A stretch of DNA of 64,000 nt, taken from positions 54,182,012-54,246,011 of the forward strand of contig OX421965.1 in NCBI GenBank assembly GCA_949128115.1. Reading direction: 5' to 3'. Position numbers and translations under genes: made by a program. Positions 1 through 11,712 of the stretch are shown in pieces. Below the pieces are notes generated by a model, which saw only the letters and a program-made list of their open reading frames with translations, ran no database searches and was not told the DNA's origin. Numbering within the stretch: position 1 is the first letter of the stretch; each line of letters starts with the position of its first letter. This stretch comes from Anaspis maculata. Its lineage: Eukaryota > Arthropoda > Insecta > Coleoptera > Scraptiidae.

Positions 1-668
1 TTGTCTTCATCTGTCATTCAGTTTAGTTGTGTCTTTGATGGTACTACTTGAAGATGTACGGTCGTTGTTCATAAAAACCGCGTACAAGCTTTTGACACAG
101 AGTGTACTGATTTGAGTAATTTTGGCTACCTTGTCACTGCGACACCAGGCCAAAATTAATCAAATCAGTACACTCCGTGTTAAAAGCTTGTAGGCGATTT
201 TAATGGCCAATGACTATACATTGCATCTCATATTTGTTGTTAAAAACGGTTTATTTATAGTCGACCGATCGTATTCAAATCCAATCAGGTGACATGGAAC
301 CTTGTTACGATATTCGCTGGAGACCCCGACTCAGGGGTAAGACACAAACCTGGAGACCCTGACTTGAAGGTAAGCCACAAATGGCGGAGGAGCCGTTCGA
401 TAACTTGTCGGATTCACAAACGAAGCTGCAGATTTTTTTACAGCTTTAGCTTTTCCCATATAGACAAAACTTGGAGAGATACAAACTTATAGAAAATTTG
501 GGGCTGGTCCTCAGAAATCTCGAGAAAACAGGACTACGCTTTTACAAAAATCTTGAGTACCTTTTCGATCTGCACTCACTATTTGCATATTCATTTGGAT
601 TCTTCTTATGAAGTGTTTGTTCAAGAGATAATGAAATCTTCATGATCTAGGATACTTGAAAAAATTAC
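1..668 (-). other. intron of LARS1 with a foldback element
   Basis: No continuation of the synthetase is visible after the donor at 668, so this stretch is read as intron. It contains a hairpin element at about 71-205 and nothing else I can assign. Confidence 0.6.
71..205. repeat. foldback element in LARS1 intron
   Basis: Left arm 81-125 and right arm 149-196 are near-perfect inverted repeats (CGTACAAGCTTTTGACAC against GTGTTAAAAGCTTGTAGG), separated by about 23 nt. It looks like a small non-autonomous hairpin element. No clear target duplication. Confidence 0.75.
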
Positions 669-1943
669 CTGTCCAACAATATCTAGAAGCACATCAAACT
701 TTCCATCAACTTGTGTGAAACCTTGATAGGACATGTTTCTGGCAGATCTCTCAGTGCAGATGAAGACCTCGCCAGATTTCGTTTCAATTGCAATGTACTT
801 CATATCGGGTCTCACCCAACAGTTTGTCTGGCCATACATAGTTTCGGGTCTTAAAGTTGCTGCCACCAAAAAGACAGGTTTGTCGCCCAACTTGCTAATA
901 ATTCGAAACAGAACAGTAGACTTTTTTTCAACAATCAAATTCAATAATGTACCTCAATTTTCCAAGGTAAGGCTTCAGCACTTGCATTTTGACAAGGGTG
1001 TATTCTTGAGGACCTACACCTTCTCCAGTGGACCTGTCGTGATCCATGCAAGGCTGACCATCCCTTGGCGAGAAAATGGTGTGCCTCTTACCAAACTTGA
1101 TCTTGTTCCTTTCTTTCAGACGAATGAATTGCCATCTAACGAATGAATCAAAAAAGGGATTTACATCGGTAGTCACAAACGTTCGTCTCCAGTCAATCTG
1201 TGAAGACAAAATTATGATTTGTGATTTGTATGTAACAATATGGTTTTCATACGTGAGCACCAAACAAATTCAAATCCTCGACAGCAAGAGGTGGGAAGTA
1301 GTCAAGCCAATAATCTGCATCGGCAAACTTCTTGATTTCATCATCTCTCAAACTAAGACTTTGCATAATTTGCCACTGGTATTTGGCAGCAACAGCTTTG
1401 CTTGCTGCTTTGCTCTGCAATAAATTACTCTTAAATAAGAGAAAAATCTTTGACTAACAACCAATCTACCTTCTTGCCTTTGCTTTTATCTTTAGGCACA
1501 TCATCATTTTCTTCAACAGGTTTTTCTACTTCTTGATCTTGAGGGAATTTCGGTGGGTATCCAAATTGCTCAATTTCTCTTTTCAGCTTATCAGCGCAAG
1601 CCTTGATCGGCATGCCCGTACAATGAAACCCGAAAGGAAACAGCGCATCCTTGCCTTTCAAACGATGGTATCTGACGGCAAACTCGGCTTTTGAAAGCGA
1701 AAAAGAGTGACCCAGGTGCAGTCTGCCGTTCATGTAGGGAAATGGAAACGTGCACATAAATTTGTCTCCTCGGGTCGCCGTAGGCCTTTCCGGGGAGTCA
1801 ATTTCGAACAGTTTCTTATCTTTCCACATTTCCTGGACGTCATGCTCGATCTTTTGCAAAAATTGCACTTTAAAGGTGCCCTTTCTCTCGGCCTAAAATT
1901 GGCATGATTAGATAATTTTCAATGGGAACGATTCACGTACCAT
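669..1943 (-). CDS. LARS1: cytosolic leucyl-tRNA synthetase, 5' part (partial)
   Basis: Charges tRNA-Leu with leucine in the cytosol. Five coding exons can be joined on the minus strand: 1941-1943 (ATG only), 1470-1892, 1253-1414, 953-1197 and 669-894. All have GT-AG borders and give 353 codons in one frame. The N-terminus [11 protein letters not shown] resembles animal LARS1. The class I signature is HLGH at residues 60-63, after [22 protein letters not shown] block follows, and the last exon holds the threonine-rich start of the CP1 editing domain ([13 protein letters not shown]). The full enzyme is about 1180 residues, so roughly 70% lies beyond the left edge. The first coding exon carries only the start codon, followed by a 48-nt intron (1893-1940) with a CTAAT branch-like site; this start is inferred from the fit to the family N-terminus. 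No frame damage is seen. Confidence 0.93.
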
Positions 1944-2052
1944 TTTCGATAAAGTTCACTTTGATACAATTAGAAATAAGCTGCGAAAGCTGGTGATGAG
2001 AATGCCACCAAGCACGTTTCCAGCGAGCATAACCTCAAAGAACTGTCAAGAG

Positions 2053-2495
2053 TAGGGATGTCCAACTTCGATTCGATTCATACTTGAATCGATTCAATGG
2101 AAACGATGCATCTGAAAAGTTGAATCGATTCAACTGTATACGATTATTTAAAGAATCGATTCAAACTAATGTGATTGTTGTTTCGATTATTACGCACGCG
2201 AAAACACTTGTAAATGCCGAGAAGTCGTTCAATTATTTTGTCATTTGTGTCGATTATTGATGAAAAATCACTTATTATTGTCAACATTATTATTATTCTG
2301 AAATTTTTCAGCTGGGGCATCATCCATTAACACCACAAACCTAAATAAGCTGCCCCGTCGAACTGAATGCACTAAGATCGGTTCTTTCCGATGCATCGAT
2401 TCATTTCATACGATTTTTTAATCGAATCAAACTATTGATCACGATTCGATTCGATTAGCACGAATCGATTCATCGACAACATTTGGACATCCCTA
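2053..2495. mobile_element. hAT-like MITE with 8-bp target duplication
   Basis: The ends are TAGGGATGTCC and GGACATCCCTA, flanked by identical 8-bp repeats GTCAAGAG at 2045-2052 and 2496-2503. An 8-bp duplication plus this type of terminus is characteristic of hAT transposons. The 443-bp interior is AT-rich with many copies of an ATCGATTC-type motif and has no transposase reading frame, so it is non-autonomous. Confidence 0.88.
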
Positions 2496-2633
2496 GTCAA
2501 GAGTGTCAAGGCGCTGTCAACAATGTCAGAAAGGAAGCAGAAAAATAAGGAAATGATGCAAGTTTTCAGTTTATGGATCATCAAGAGATCATCATTCATC
2601 ATCAGCGTTGATAATCAAATCAGTTAGCAATAC

Positions 2634-2856
2634 CTATATGCCGTTCACGTATTAAATTCAGTAGAATGACTTTTTGGAGCAAAAATCAAGTGACAAGCTC
2701 AGGGGCTAGTGGGGCTACGTCTCTGCTGATGGCACCTGCAAAGTTCTGGAGCGAAACTATCAACGGCCATCAGCCGTATCCTCCTAGCGCTCCAGCTTGT
2801 CACTTTATTTTTGCTTTAAAAATTCATTCTGCTGAAAATAAAAAGTGTACCCACAG
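2634..2856. repeat. MITE family A, copy 1
   Basis: Inverted-repeat ends (GTAGAATGACTTTTTGGAGC near 2661, and its diverged reverse complement around 2810-2830) enclose a GC-richer centre. A second copy lies at 8480-8693 with the same arms and the same internal TATCA-CGG-CATC block, so this is a dispersed family. Confidence 0.75.
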
Positions 2857-2862
2857 GTGTAA

Positions 2863-4003
2863 TACAGGGTGTTTCAGTTTTAATCGATCAAACTTTGGCA
2901 TAAGATTCTCCTCATCCTCTTGATTCATAAAAATATAACATAAGTGCTTGTCACTCGCTTCCTAAGAAAGATACAGGGTGTCAAAGTTCACTTTTTCAGA
3001 TTTTTAAAAATTGGTAACTTGCTATAACCATTTGAGCAAATTAGCCTAAATTCAGCATAGACTGGTATGTCGGGAATATCTATCTACCTGCTGAATTCCG
3101 AAAGAATCTGATCAGTGGCGTAAGAGTATTATGGGGGATCATTAATTTGTAAAAATCTGATCGAACAACTTTTAAAAATTATGACCCTCCCATAACTCAT
3201 ACGCCACTCAACAGATTCTTGCAAAATTTGGCAGGTAGGTAGATTTAAAAAAAAAACAGCCTCCGCTAAATTTGAGCTAATTTGGTTGAATAGTTAGCAA
3301 GTTACCAACTTTCAAAATCGAAAAAAGTTAACTTTGACCCTGTATTTTTCTTAGGGAGTGAAGGTGCGTTCAGTCAGCTTATTTAGTCGCTGTTTTAGTT
3401 TTAGTCGTTGTCGTAACAGAGAAGAGCGTTCATACAGCAAGATTTAGTCGTAAGAATTGACCAATAGGAGCTCGAATGATACTGCGCGAACCTTCATCTT
3501 CATACGGTCCGTGTTCATAATGGGTAGTATTAATATAAAAACTCGTGAAAAAATAAGCATAAATAAGTATTTGCTTACATTTATGAGGAGTACAACTCCT
3601 CTGAAATCGAAGCAAATGCTTATGCTATTTTTTATTGATACATACAACATACAACCCATTACCATCCCATCCATGCTCATACCTTATACCGGTAATTACG
3701 CAACCTGCAAGTCGGCATCATACGACAAAGTTCGGAATTCTTACGACTAAAATTAAAACTAAAACTCTGTATGAACGCCGCGCATATGACGCGTGCTTTC
3801 TACCATACACTTTCTACTTTCAAATTTACGACAACGACTACGACTAAAACTAAAACCAAGCTGACTGAACCCACCTTGAGTGACAGGATCCGTGGTGACA
3901 GGTGACAGGCATAATATGCCTGTATGTTATATTTTTCTTAATCAAGAGGATGAGGAGAATCTTATCCCAAAGTTTGATCGATTAAATCTGAAACACCCTG
4001 GTA
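2863..4003. mobile_element. palindromic element with TACAGGGTG ends, interrupted
   Basis: TACAGGGTGTTTCAG at 2863 is mirrored by CTGAAACACCCTG ending at about 4001. Sequence inside both ends (ATCGATCAAACTTTGG, and the block around a cluster of CCTCATCCTC) is also mirrored. A second inverted pair, starting at TACAGGGTGTCAAAG (2990) and ending near 3343, makes the left half a long hairpin centred near 3165. The right half is split by another element at 3362-3877. No coding capacity. Confidence 0.75.
3362..3877. mobile_element. MITE family B (GTTCAGTCAGCT ends), copy 1
   Basis: The ends AAGGTGCGTTCAGTCAGC and GCTGACTGAACCCACCTT are inverted repeats. GAGTGA occurs at 3356-3361 and again at 3878-3883. 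The opposite arm of the host palindrome near 2955 shows the uninterrupted site, supporting a 5- to 6-bp target duplication. A second family member lies at 4899-5086. Confidence 0.78.
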
Positions 4004-4010
4004 TAGGTAG

Positions 4011-4153
4011 GTACAGTTTTTGCGGCCTCATAAAAGTTTACACCGATGACAATCGTTTGGCCATATGCTCATTCAAAATCACGTCAAAATTGAATTGGCA
4101 TGGCCGCACTCGATCGCCGTCGGTGTAAACTTTTTTGAGGCCGCAACTTTACC
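4011..4153. repeat. hairpin element
   Basis: Left arm TTGCGGCCTCATAAAAGTTT from about 4019 pairs with AAACTTTTTTGAGGCCGCAA ending near 4147. The loop is about 65 bp. Probable small MITE. Confidence 0.7.
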
Positions 4154-4767
4154 TTAGTAGGTATGTGGTTAATGTAAAAGGAAAATCTTGAGGTTTAGGA
4201 CGAATCAGTATGGTCTCAAATTTCTTTTCTGGCAACGTTTCGACGTAATTTACGTCTTCGTCGGGCCAAAAAAAGTTAAAAGTAATATAAAAGCATATAA
4301 AATGTATAAAACAGGAAAAATGATTGTAAATCGATATTAATGTCAGTCAATATATTTTTTTTGTGACTAGGTAGGTATCTACCTATAAAGTACCTATACC
4401 TTCCTTTGGATGGATGTAGATGTGCACTAAACTATAGAGTAGACTCTAAACTCAGAAAGAGGGCAAGTCATATCTGCAAAAAAGCGAATTTTATAATAAT
4501 CAAAAGACATAGTTGGGTAGGTAATGTTTTTTCAAATTATTTCTAATTTTTTTTAACATTCCTCAATGTCTTTTTGATAGCAAGTATATAGGTATGAGAC
4601 AACAACAAAAATTTGCTTTCCTAATATTATATACCTACCAAATATGAGAATCAGATGTTTTTGTGTTCACCAGTGTTAATAAGACTGTTTTTTCACTACT
4701 AGCCGTGAAGTGAATCATCATTAACCTCTCCCTGAATTAGAATGGCGATTTTCTAGTAGTAAAAAAA

Positions 4768-4895
4768 GTACTATATAAACCACGGTTGAGAAAATTATTA
4801 TAGCTTCAGCGCCTTATATCCCTCAGCTGCGCTTCGGGATCTAAACTGGCGCTTCAGCTATAATAATACTTTCTCAACCTTGGTATATAATATAC
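4768..4895. repeat. MITE family C, copy 1
   Basis: Inverted arms with GGTTGAGAAA-ATTATTATAGC on the left and GCTATAATAATACTTTCTCAACC on the right, around a GC-rich loop containing CTGCGCTTCGGGATC. A second copy lies at 56118-56250 with the same plan. Confidence 0.75.
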
Positions 4896-4898
4896 TAT

Positions 4899-5086
4899 TA
4901 GATGCGTTCAGTCAGCTGCTATTTAGCTGCAAATTTCAATTTTAGCCGTAAGGGCTGCATCGCTAATTGGCTTGTTCTGAGGAAGACTGGTGTTCACGTC
5001 GACAGCCAATGGGACGTCGCACTGCGCTTATTGAAACTAAAATTGAAACTTAGGCCAAATAAGATAGCTGACTAAACCCACCCTCA
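4899..5086. mobile_element. MITE family B, copy 2
   Basis: It ends in ATGCGTTCAGTCAGCT and AGCTGACTAAACCCACCC, matching the copy at 3362-3877, but is only about 190 bp long. The interior is different and shorter. Confidence 0.72.
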
Positions 5087-5491
5087 CGTATATTCAATTT
5101 TATTATTGTTCGGCGAATTATTGCGCATGCGCTTATTGGGAATATCGCTGATGGGACTACTTGCTTATTTCTATCCGCTCATCGCTACATCTTCGGATTC
5201 AATACTACTGCCTAGGCCGATCCCTGGTGCTTATATATGCCTCTCACTAGTGTTCTCGAATCTTCCACGGGTCCTCCAGCAAATTCCACAATGATCCGGC
5301 ATACGGTTTCGCGGCGACTCCAGAAAAATCCTACACATTCCGCGTGTATACGTGTGCTCTGGATACGCGGCGCCTCCGCTAATTTGGCTGATATTTTCTA
5401 ATCGACCGTTGAAGTCTCCATGTAATTTCAATCGCCCAGCCATCGTGTAAATTTTGGAAATGTCCAGAGCTTCGCGCTTGTACACTGCGAC

Positions 5492-6956
5492 CTAATATGG
5501 GAAGAGTCTAGAAAGACCGGGTGTTCTCCAGAATGCACAAGAATCACTGCTAGTAACACTGGCCCCCCTCTTAGGCCTGTTCATTCCGAATAGGCTCATC
5601 GTTACTCCCCGAGTAACGTGCAAGGCGATCAAGGTCGTGAACCAACCTTCATCTGCTTGGCTCTCGGGGCCCGCTGGCTTCTGTACACGCGCGACGTCAA
5701 TATAATCCTCTTGACTACCGTGTACGGTCCTTCCCACGACGGATGCAACTTCGGAGACCTTCCTTTTTTGCGTTGTGAGTTGTACAACCAGACCATCAGT
5801 AGGTCACCTGCCTGAAATCCCGTGGAATTAGCCTCCAAGTCGTAATAACGGGTCTTCATTCGGTCGGTCGGTGGCGATTCGAATATATCTGTTCCCGAAC
5901 CAACTCGTGGATGTCGCACATTTTTTGCCTCATGTCGTCGACGTATTCAGGAATGTCTTTAGAATCATTCTCCAGCGTGCCAAATTGTAAATCGCAGGGA
6001 AGGCGAATCTCTCGGCCAAAAAAGAACACGTGCCGGTGTTTCCCCCGTTGTGTACGTCGTGAATGGCAGCGCGATATGCCATTGGAATATCGGCAGATGA
6101 CGATCCCAGTCTTGCTGATGCTCGTCAACGACCTTATTCGACACGTGCTGCTCCATTTTCCTGTTGAACCGTTCAACCATTCCGTCGGACGGTGAGTGTG
6201 AAGGGGCGTCGTCGATCTGGTGTTTTGGATCCCGAGTAGGGTACAGATACCTTGGAACACATTGGATCCAAAGTTCCGTCCCTGGTCTGAGTGTAACTCC
6301 AGTGGTACTCCAGAGTAAACGGCTAATCAGATTGTTCACCAGCACCCTCTCCACTGCGTAGAAGCCTCTTGGTTGGGTAAGGCGTACGCTTCCGGCCACT
6401 TATTGCTGAAGTAGTCCATGGCAACCAGGATGTTTTTGTTATTGCCATCTTCCGTTGTGGGGAACGGGCCAGCGACATCGATCGCGATGCGTTCAAAAGG
6501 CGCTCCAACATTGTAAGTCTTCAGCTCTCCTCGGCTGCGAGTTCTTGGTCCTTTGCTGGCCGCACAAACCTCGCACTGGCGACACCATGTTTCCACGTCG
6601 TTTCGGCAGTTCACCCAGTAGAACCGCTCACGCACCTTGGCCAACGTCTTGTTCACTCCAAGGTGCCCTCTAGTGACGCCATCGTGCATTTCCTTCAGGA
6701 CCTCTTCACTCTCTTTTTGGGAATGCCCATTCTCTATCCTCAGAGAATTCAAGTGTGCCCAAAGAGCTATGAATTCGACCCCTTCACCAGAGATCTCGGC
6801 CCACTCTGGTCTGTCCTGGCCAAGTTCCTTTCTTTCAGCAAGTGAACCGATGGCTGGGTCCTCGCGCTGCTTCTTCTTGAGCTCAGCCGTAGTCCAATTT
6901 CTCGGAGTTTCAACGACAAGTGCTTTGACCTCGACGTTTCCACTCTGCTGGTTCAC
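5492..6956 (-). pseudogene. Ty3/gypsy integrase remnant
   Basis: Minus-strand frames give a broken integrase. First comes the H2C2 zinc domain (GHLGVNKTLAKVRERFYW, then CRQCEVC), then the first catalytic region (IDVAGPFP, AMDYFSNKWPEAY). A frame change leads to VERFNRKM near the catalytic glutamate, and another to a C-terminal GDLLMVWLYNSQRKKGRSP segment. At least two frameshifts separate these pieces, so it is dead. Protease, RT and RNase H are missing between it and the adjoining gag. Confidence 0.85.
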
Positions 6957-6959
6957 CCT

Positions 6960-7672
6960 CTTGTCGTGCCTGCAGTCCTCCTTGCCTGGTCCTCGAGAAA
7001 GACCATCCGTGTTGCCATTGCCATGACTCTTTCCAAGACGATGTCGACTTCCTTGATCGCAGCATCAGCTTCCCGTTCCAGCATGGAACGGTCTGCTGAA
7101 CAGTATCGTTGTCAGCAGTCACGCGAAGCAGATGGCCATCCTTCACACAATTGAAGCAACGCGGTCTTCTTTCTGTGCGATTGCTTTTACTCGATTGTTG
7201 ACCTCCTCGATCGGCAGCTCTTCGTTCCAGAATGAAACGGTCTGCTGAAGCGTATCGTCGCCTGCAGTCGCGTTGCAGATGTACCGTCTTTTCCACATTT
7301 AAAGCAAACGTGGTCTTCCTCCTCTCCGATTGCTTTCCCTCGGTTGGTGACTTTCTCGATCAGCAGTTCTTCGTTCCGCTATGGAACGGTCTGCAGAACT
7401 CGACCATTGCCTGCAGTCCCGATCTTCCACCAGCCGAAGCAACGCAGTTTTTCTCCAGCTCTCGGCTCGCCTTGGGGTTTGTTCCGAGGCGAAGCGTTGA
7501 GGATTTTCCCATACATTTCCTCGATCGATTTCTCGGCAGTATGTGGACCTCCGGATTCCTCAATGCCCATCACCGTCTTGACTTGACGACTGCACACATC
7601 TTTGACTGCCTCAATGCAGATCGCCTGAGTCAGTGTGTCGCTGATGTCGACTGGGTTTTCAATCATAACCAC
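6960..7672 (-). pseudogene. gypsy gag remnant with repeated zinc knuckles
   Basis: Minus-strand frames contain CFNCVKDGHL and a related CFKCGKDG sequence, typical CCHC knuckles of retroelement nucleocapsids. A further degenerate unit reads LRCFGWWKIG. The DNA is a tandem array of about 149-bp units, seen from ACGGTCTGC at about 7088, 7237 and 7386. Stop codons and frame changes make it non-functional. It abuts the integrase remnant directly, so the rest of pol has been deleted. Confidence 0.75.
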
Positions 7673-8479
7673 CTCACGCAGGTTTTCGTCTCAACCGCGG
7701 CACACCACAAAGAACCCCACCAAGCGGTCGACCCACACTGGAGCATTTGTCCCACGACAGAGATAGGTCTCATAAATCGTGGGTCTGCTCCACGGTAGGC
7801 TGCTGCTACGGTTTGCCTACTGCGTAGTGGGAATTTTCCGCCTGGCACAATCGCTCGGTGGGTTTTTTCTGCGGTAGGGCTTCATTGCGGTGTAATTGTT
7901 TTGTGGTGTGTGCTGCGGTTGAGGCCTGCCTGGTGCATTATTTCGTGGGTCTGATGCACGGTGGGTCTTCTGCATGGTTTGCCGACTGCATTTTAGAAGC
8001 TTATTGTGCATGGGTTTTTGCACAGTATGCTGCTTTTGTGGTGGAACAAATGTAGCGGTGTTTTTTTTGCTCGGTTATTGCACTTCTTTAGGGTGGGGAG
8101 TTGGGGTGGGAGTGATGCTCCGTGGGTCAAATTGTGCGTTTCCCATTTGGCCTCGCAGAAACCGAGTAAGACAAAACCCCATCTTTATCTTCACGAAGCC
8201 GACATCACAAGACTATTTTGATACCTTCTGCTCCTTCTAGATAAAACCCGCAATATGCCGCAATTTTGAAAAAAAAAGGGGACGCCATGCATTTGAATCT
8301 CATGAGACAAAAAAGCACTGCATGTGGAGTCTTCCTTTTTTTCTTCAAAAAGTGCCCCTAGAATAAGGTGACCAGATTTCTCAGTGAAAAAATCGGAACA
8401 TGGGGAGACTTTTTTTTTTCTTTTGAAAAGGTGGCGTACTTTTTATTTGCTGATTTAGAACTTCCAGGCACTTACCTAT

Positions 8480-8693
8480 ATCCCATACACTTTCCATTTT
8501 CAGTAAAATTACTTTTTGGAGCAAAAATAAAGCGACAATAAGCTGGGGCGCTACGACTACGGCTGATGGAACCTACTAAGTTTGGGAGCGAAACTATCAG
8601 CGGGCATCGGCCGTATTCTCCCAGCGTTCCAGCTTGTCACTTTATTTTAGCTCCAAAAAGTCATTCTACTGAAAATAGAAAGTGTACGGGATA
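8480..8693. repeat. MITE family A, copy 2
   Basis: Its ends are TATCCCATACACTTTC and GAAAGTGTACGGGATA, with inner arms TTTTTGGAGCAAAAATAAAG and CTTTATTTTAGCTCCAAAAA. The centre matches the copy near 2634-2856. Confidence 0.78.
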
Positions 8694-8989
8694 TACCATC
8701 AATTCTCATTTTTTCGCGTCTGTTCTTTGTTGGATAGACCGATATTTGGGGATATTTTCTGAAACCGAGTCCGATACTTAGTTTTTCTGATCTTCGTTCT
8801 GATCATTTTACTGCAAAAAAAAACAGCAGGAGGGCGGGTAAGTGCCGAGGTAAGTGCTGTCCCTTATTTGCCCCCTTTCCAACCAACAGTGTTCATATAA
8901 TAATCCCAATAATAATGAAATAATGTTGTTAATAAAAATATGCTTTTTTGAAACAACATGTACCGTATGATCAAAAACTTTCTTACTCA

Positions 8990-9070
8990 AGGAAGGCTGT
9001 GGTCCTGGTCATTGGCGGGAAAACGAGGCTAATTTTGGCCAGGCCACAGCCTCCCTTGAGTAAGACAGAG
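8990..9070. repeat. hairpin element
   Basis: Arms TCTTACTCAAGGAAGGCTGT and CAGCCTCCCTTGAGTAAGA flank a loop containing ATTGGCGGGAAAACGAGGC. The loop closely resembles sequence at 46115-46156. Confidence 0.7.
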
Positions 9071-9992
9071 ACAGTCGAGACCTCGGTCGAGACCATTTGC
9101 ATAGCGTGGGTGCCAATCGAAATAAATTCAATATTGTGAATAAACTACTATCTGCATGAATTTCAACCAAATTTACCGAAAATATAGAATGGGTGAAAAA
9201 AAATTGAAATGTTCGTTGCTCAAATCGGAAATCGGAGCATTTACGGAACAGTTACTCAAATCGGAACATTTACGGAATAGAAAGTCCAATCGGAATAAAG
9301 TGTCTCCCGAAAACGGTACAGTTCCGATCAAATCGGAACGTCTGGTCACCTTACCCTAGAAAAAGGAACTAAGGTCAAAAATGCCCAGTGGCGTAGATGG
9401 TGGGGAAGTGTTGCCCATTTTCTCCCCTCCACTTTCTACGCCCCTGAAGATTTTTGAAAATTGATCATTATCCCAAATTCCCTGCTTGGTTTACGAAAGC
9501 TTTAGCAGGCTTATAGATACAATGCTTATAGCCCAAGTATAAAAACGTAATTTTCTGAAAACGCAGTGAAAACTTGTAATTTTCCACGGTTTCTCAACTA
9601 ATATGATGGTTTCTCAACTGCAAAGGCTAGAAAACCTATTGCAGTGGAAAAATCATGAATTTTGTTGCATTATAGTATATTATATCAATCCGAGTGATCC
9701 AAGCATCCGAATGAGTATAATAGCAATAGTCTGTGGCAATAGCCAATACCCGCGAGTAGAATACTATGCTTTATCCAGTCTTATTGAAAAATGCAGGCAT
9801 GTATGCGCGTGATGATGCGTGCATTATTCAATAGGATTGGATAAAGGTATATAGTTATCCCTGTTTCATCAGAAACTCTTATTAATGTTTTGTTATGTTA
9901 GTTTACAAATATTGCAGATTTATTAACTCAAACAAAACACTCAGTCTTACTATATACATTTCAATAAACTACCTATTATGTACATAATCTCA

Positions 9993-10488
9993 CTATTTAC
10001 TTTCTTTTTTATCTTTTTCTTTTTGTTGAGCGAGTAGAGAACTTTTGATTCCAACTTTTTCAAGTTCCTCGATCAAATCCCCCGATTGGTGCATTTGTAA
10101 CATGATATCGCAGCCTCCCACAAACTCGCCGTTGATAAAGACCTGCGGAATTGTAGGCCAATTTGAGAATTCCTTGATTCCTGAAAATAATTTATCGACT
10201 ATTAATAAGTACCCATTACATATTATTCTGCAGAAAAGCTATACCTTGTCTAAGAGTTTCATCAGAAAGTACGTCGTGGGCTTCGTACGTGACGCCATGC
10301 ATTCTCAGGATCTGCACAACTGCATTGCTGAAACCGCAACGGGGCTGTTCTGGAACCCCCTTCATGAACACTACAACTTTGCTATTTCCCACCAGTTTTT
10401 TGATTTCTTCAGGAGATTTTTGGCTGTACAGCCTGGATAGGTTCGCAGTGGCCCGAAGTAGACCACCGGACTTTCTGAGAATATTCAT
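9993..10488 (-). CDS. GLRX5: glutaredoxin-related protein 5, mitochondrial
   Basis: Monothiol glutaredoxin that carries [2Fe-2S] clusters in mitochondrial iron-sulfur assembly. Two exons, 10245-10488 and 9993-10180, join in phase to 143 residues. The active site is CGFS at residues 51-54. WPTIPQVF (cis-proline loop, 89-96) and GGCD (103-106) bind glutathione. The first ~22 residues ([21 protein letters not shown]) are basic and hydroxylated, like a mitochondrial presequence. The tail is lysine-rich (KEKDKKESK). The frame stays open upstream to an ATG at 10641, but MNIL gives the better presequence and family length. A polyadenylation signal AATAAA lies at 9919-9924 on this strand. The intron is only 64 nt. 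Confidence 0.95.
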
Positions 10489-11090
10489 TGCGGTTCTGGA
10501 GTATGTGCAATTTCCAACGTTCAATGTTTTGATAACCTCAAAATTATGACATTGCAGGACGGGACGGCTTGACCTTGAACTGCACCAGAATGCACCAGAC
10601 CACTTCGACCAATCAGCGCAAAGGAAGTTGGGGATTTTCATTTTTCACCGTTGAATATTGGCAGCGTTGGAAGACTCAGACTTTGTGACAGAATGTCAAT
10701 AAAATACACCGCGGCCGAAACGTCAGTGTTTAGCCGATAGCCGATGTCAAATCTAGCGTTCATCAGTTTATTTTCATTAGAAAAATGGGAAAACGCCTTT
10801 ACGAACTCAGTTTTCAAGTTTTCCTGATTCCACAGTTGTTCTAGGTGAGTTGTGTGTGCAGTGGCGCAGCCAAGGGGGGGGCTAGGGGGCTATAGCCCCC
10901 CCCAGACAGTCTCGCTTTTTCACCAAAGCAATGAAAAATTTTGAACAAAATAAAAAAATTATTGTGTTCGACTGTTACCTTCTTTATCATTTAGAAAATA
11001 GATCATCAGTCTCTCTGTGTAAGATTTGCACTGCGATTGGATTGCGCGTTTTTTTTTTTCAATTGGTGCGGAGAGAGAAACTCTTTCGGT

Positions 11091-11427
11091 TTAAGGACGG
11101 AGTTGAATTGGTAAGATAAGCGTTGCGGAATCAATCCCTGTGGGTTTATTTCTTGACAGAATCTCACCATTTAGGTTTCTTCCGAAAGCTACATGGATGC
11201 ACTTTGGTTTGAGCCCATGGTTTGGCATTTCCAAAATCCAAAAATCAATTATTCATCCAAAAATAAAAAAGATATTTTTCGATTTTGGAAATGCCAATGG
11301 GCTCAAACCAAACTGCATCCTTGTAGCTTTCGAGAGAGACCTAAATGGTAAGATTCTGTCAAGAAATGAACCTACAAGGATTACTGAATCCACAACGCTT
11401 ATTTCACCGATGTAACTCCGTCCTTAA
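11091..11427. mobile_element. TTAA-bounded palindromic MITE, copy 1
   Basis: Both ends read TTAAGGACGGAG and CTCCGTCCTTAA, and the arms are inverted over most of the 337 bp (for example GGAAATGCCAATGGGCTCAA mirrored on the other side). A TTAA border is the piggyBac-type target. A second copy is at 42077-42683. Confidence 0.8.
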
Positions 11428-11474
11428 GGAAGTATACTCACCTACTTATCAGGCTTATTTTGTAACTTCTCGTT

Positions 11475-11560
11475 CACTAACGACTCGTTAGCGAACGATT
11501 ATTGTTCAGACTGCCAACTAACGACTCGTTAGCGAACGATTATCGTTCAGACTGCCACTA
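11475..11560. repeat. short tandem repeat, two units
   Basis: The unit CGTTAGCGAACGATTATNGT followed by TCAGACTGCCA is present twice in a row, and each unit contains a small palindrome (ACGACTCGT). Confidence 0.6.
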
Positions 11561-11712
11561 TCGATAGATCTAACAAGAGTACGAAAAACCGTATGTCGTG
11601 AACAGCTGCATTCGGCCGTATCGTTTGTATGTGCCGAACGATCGTGTATGACGTTTCTACGTGCGCGCAGCGCAGCTGTCAGTTTGCAAGTGTCATTACT
11701 ACCATTTATCAC

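Noticed and set aside
733..1146. 137-codon plus-strand frame
   Set aside because: Lies opposite LARS1 exons and crosses their splice sites; antisense shadow.
10489..10641. N-terminal extension of GLRX5 from the upstream ATG
   Set aside because: It would bury the presequence and exceed the usual family length; the internal start fits better.
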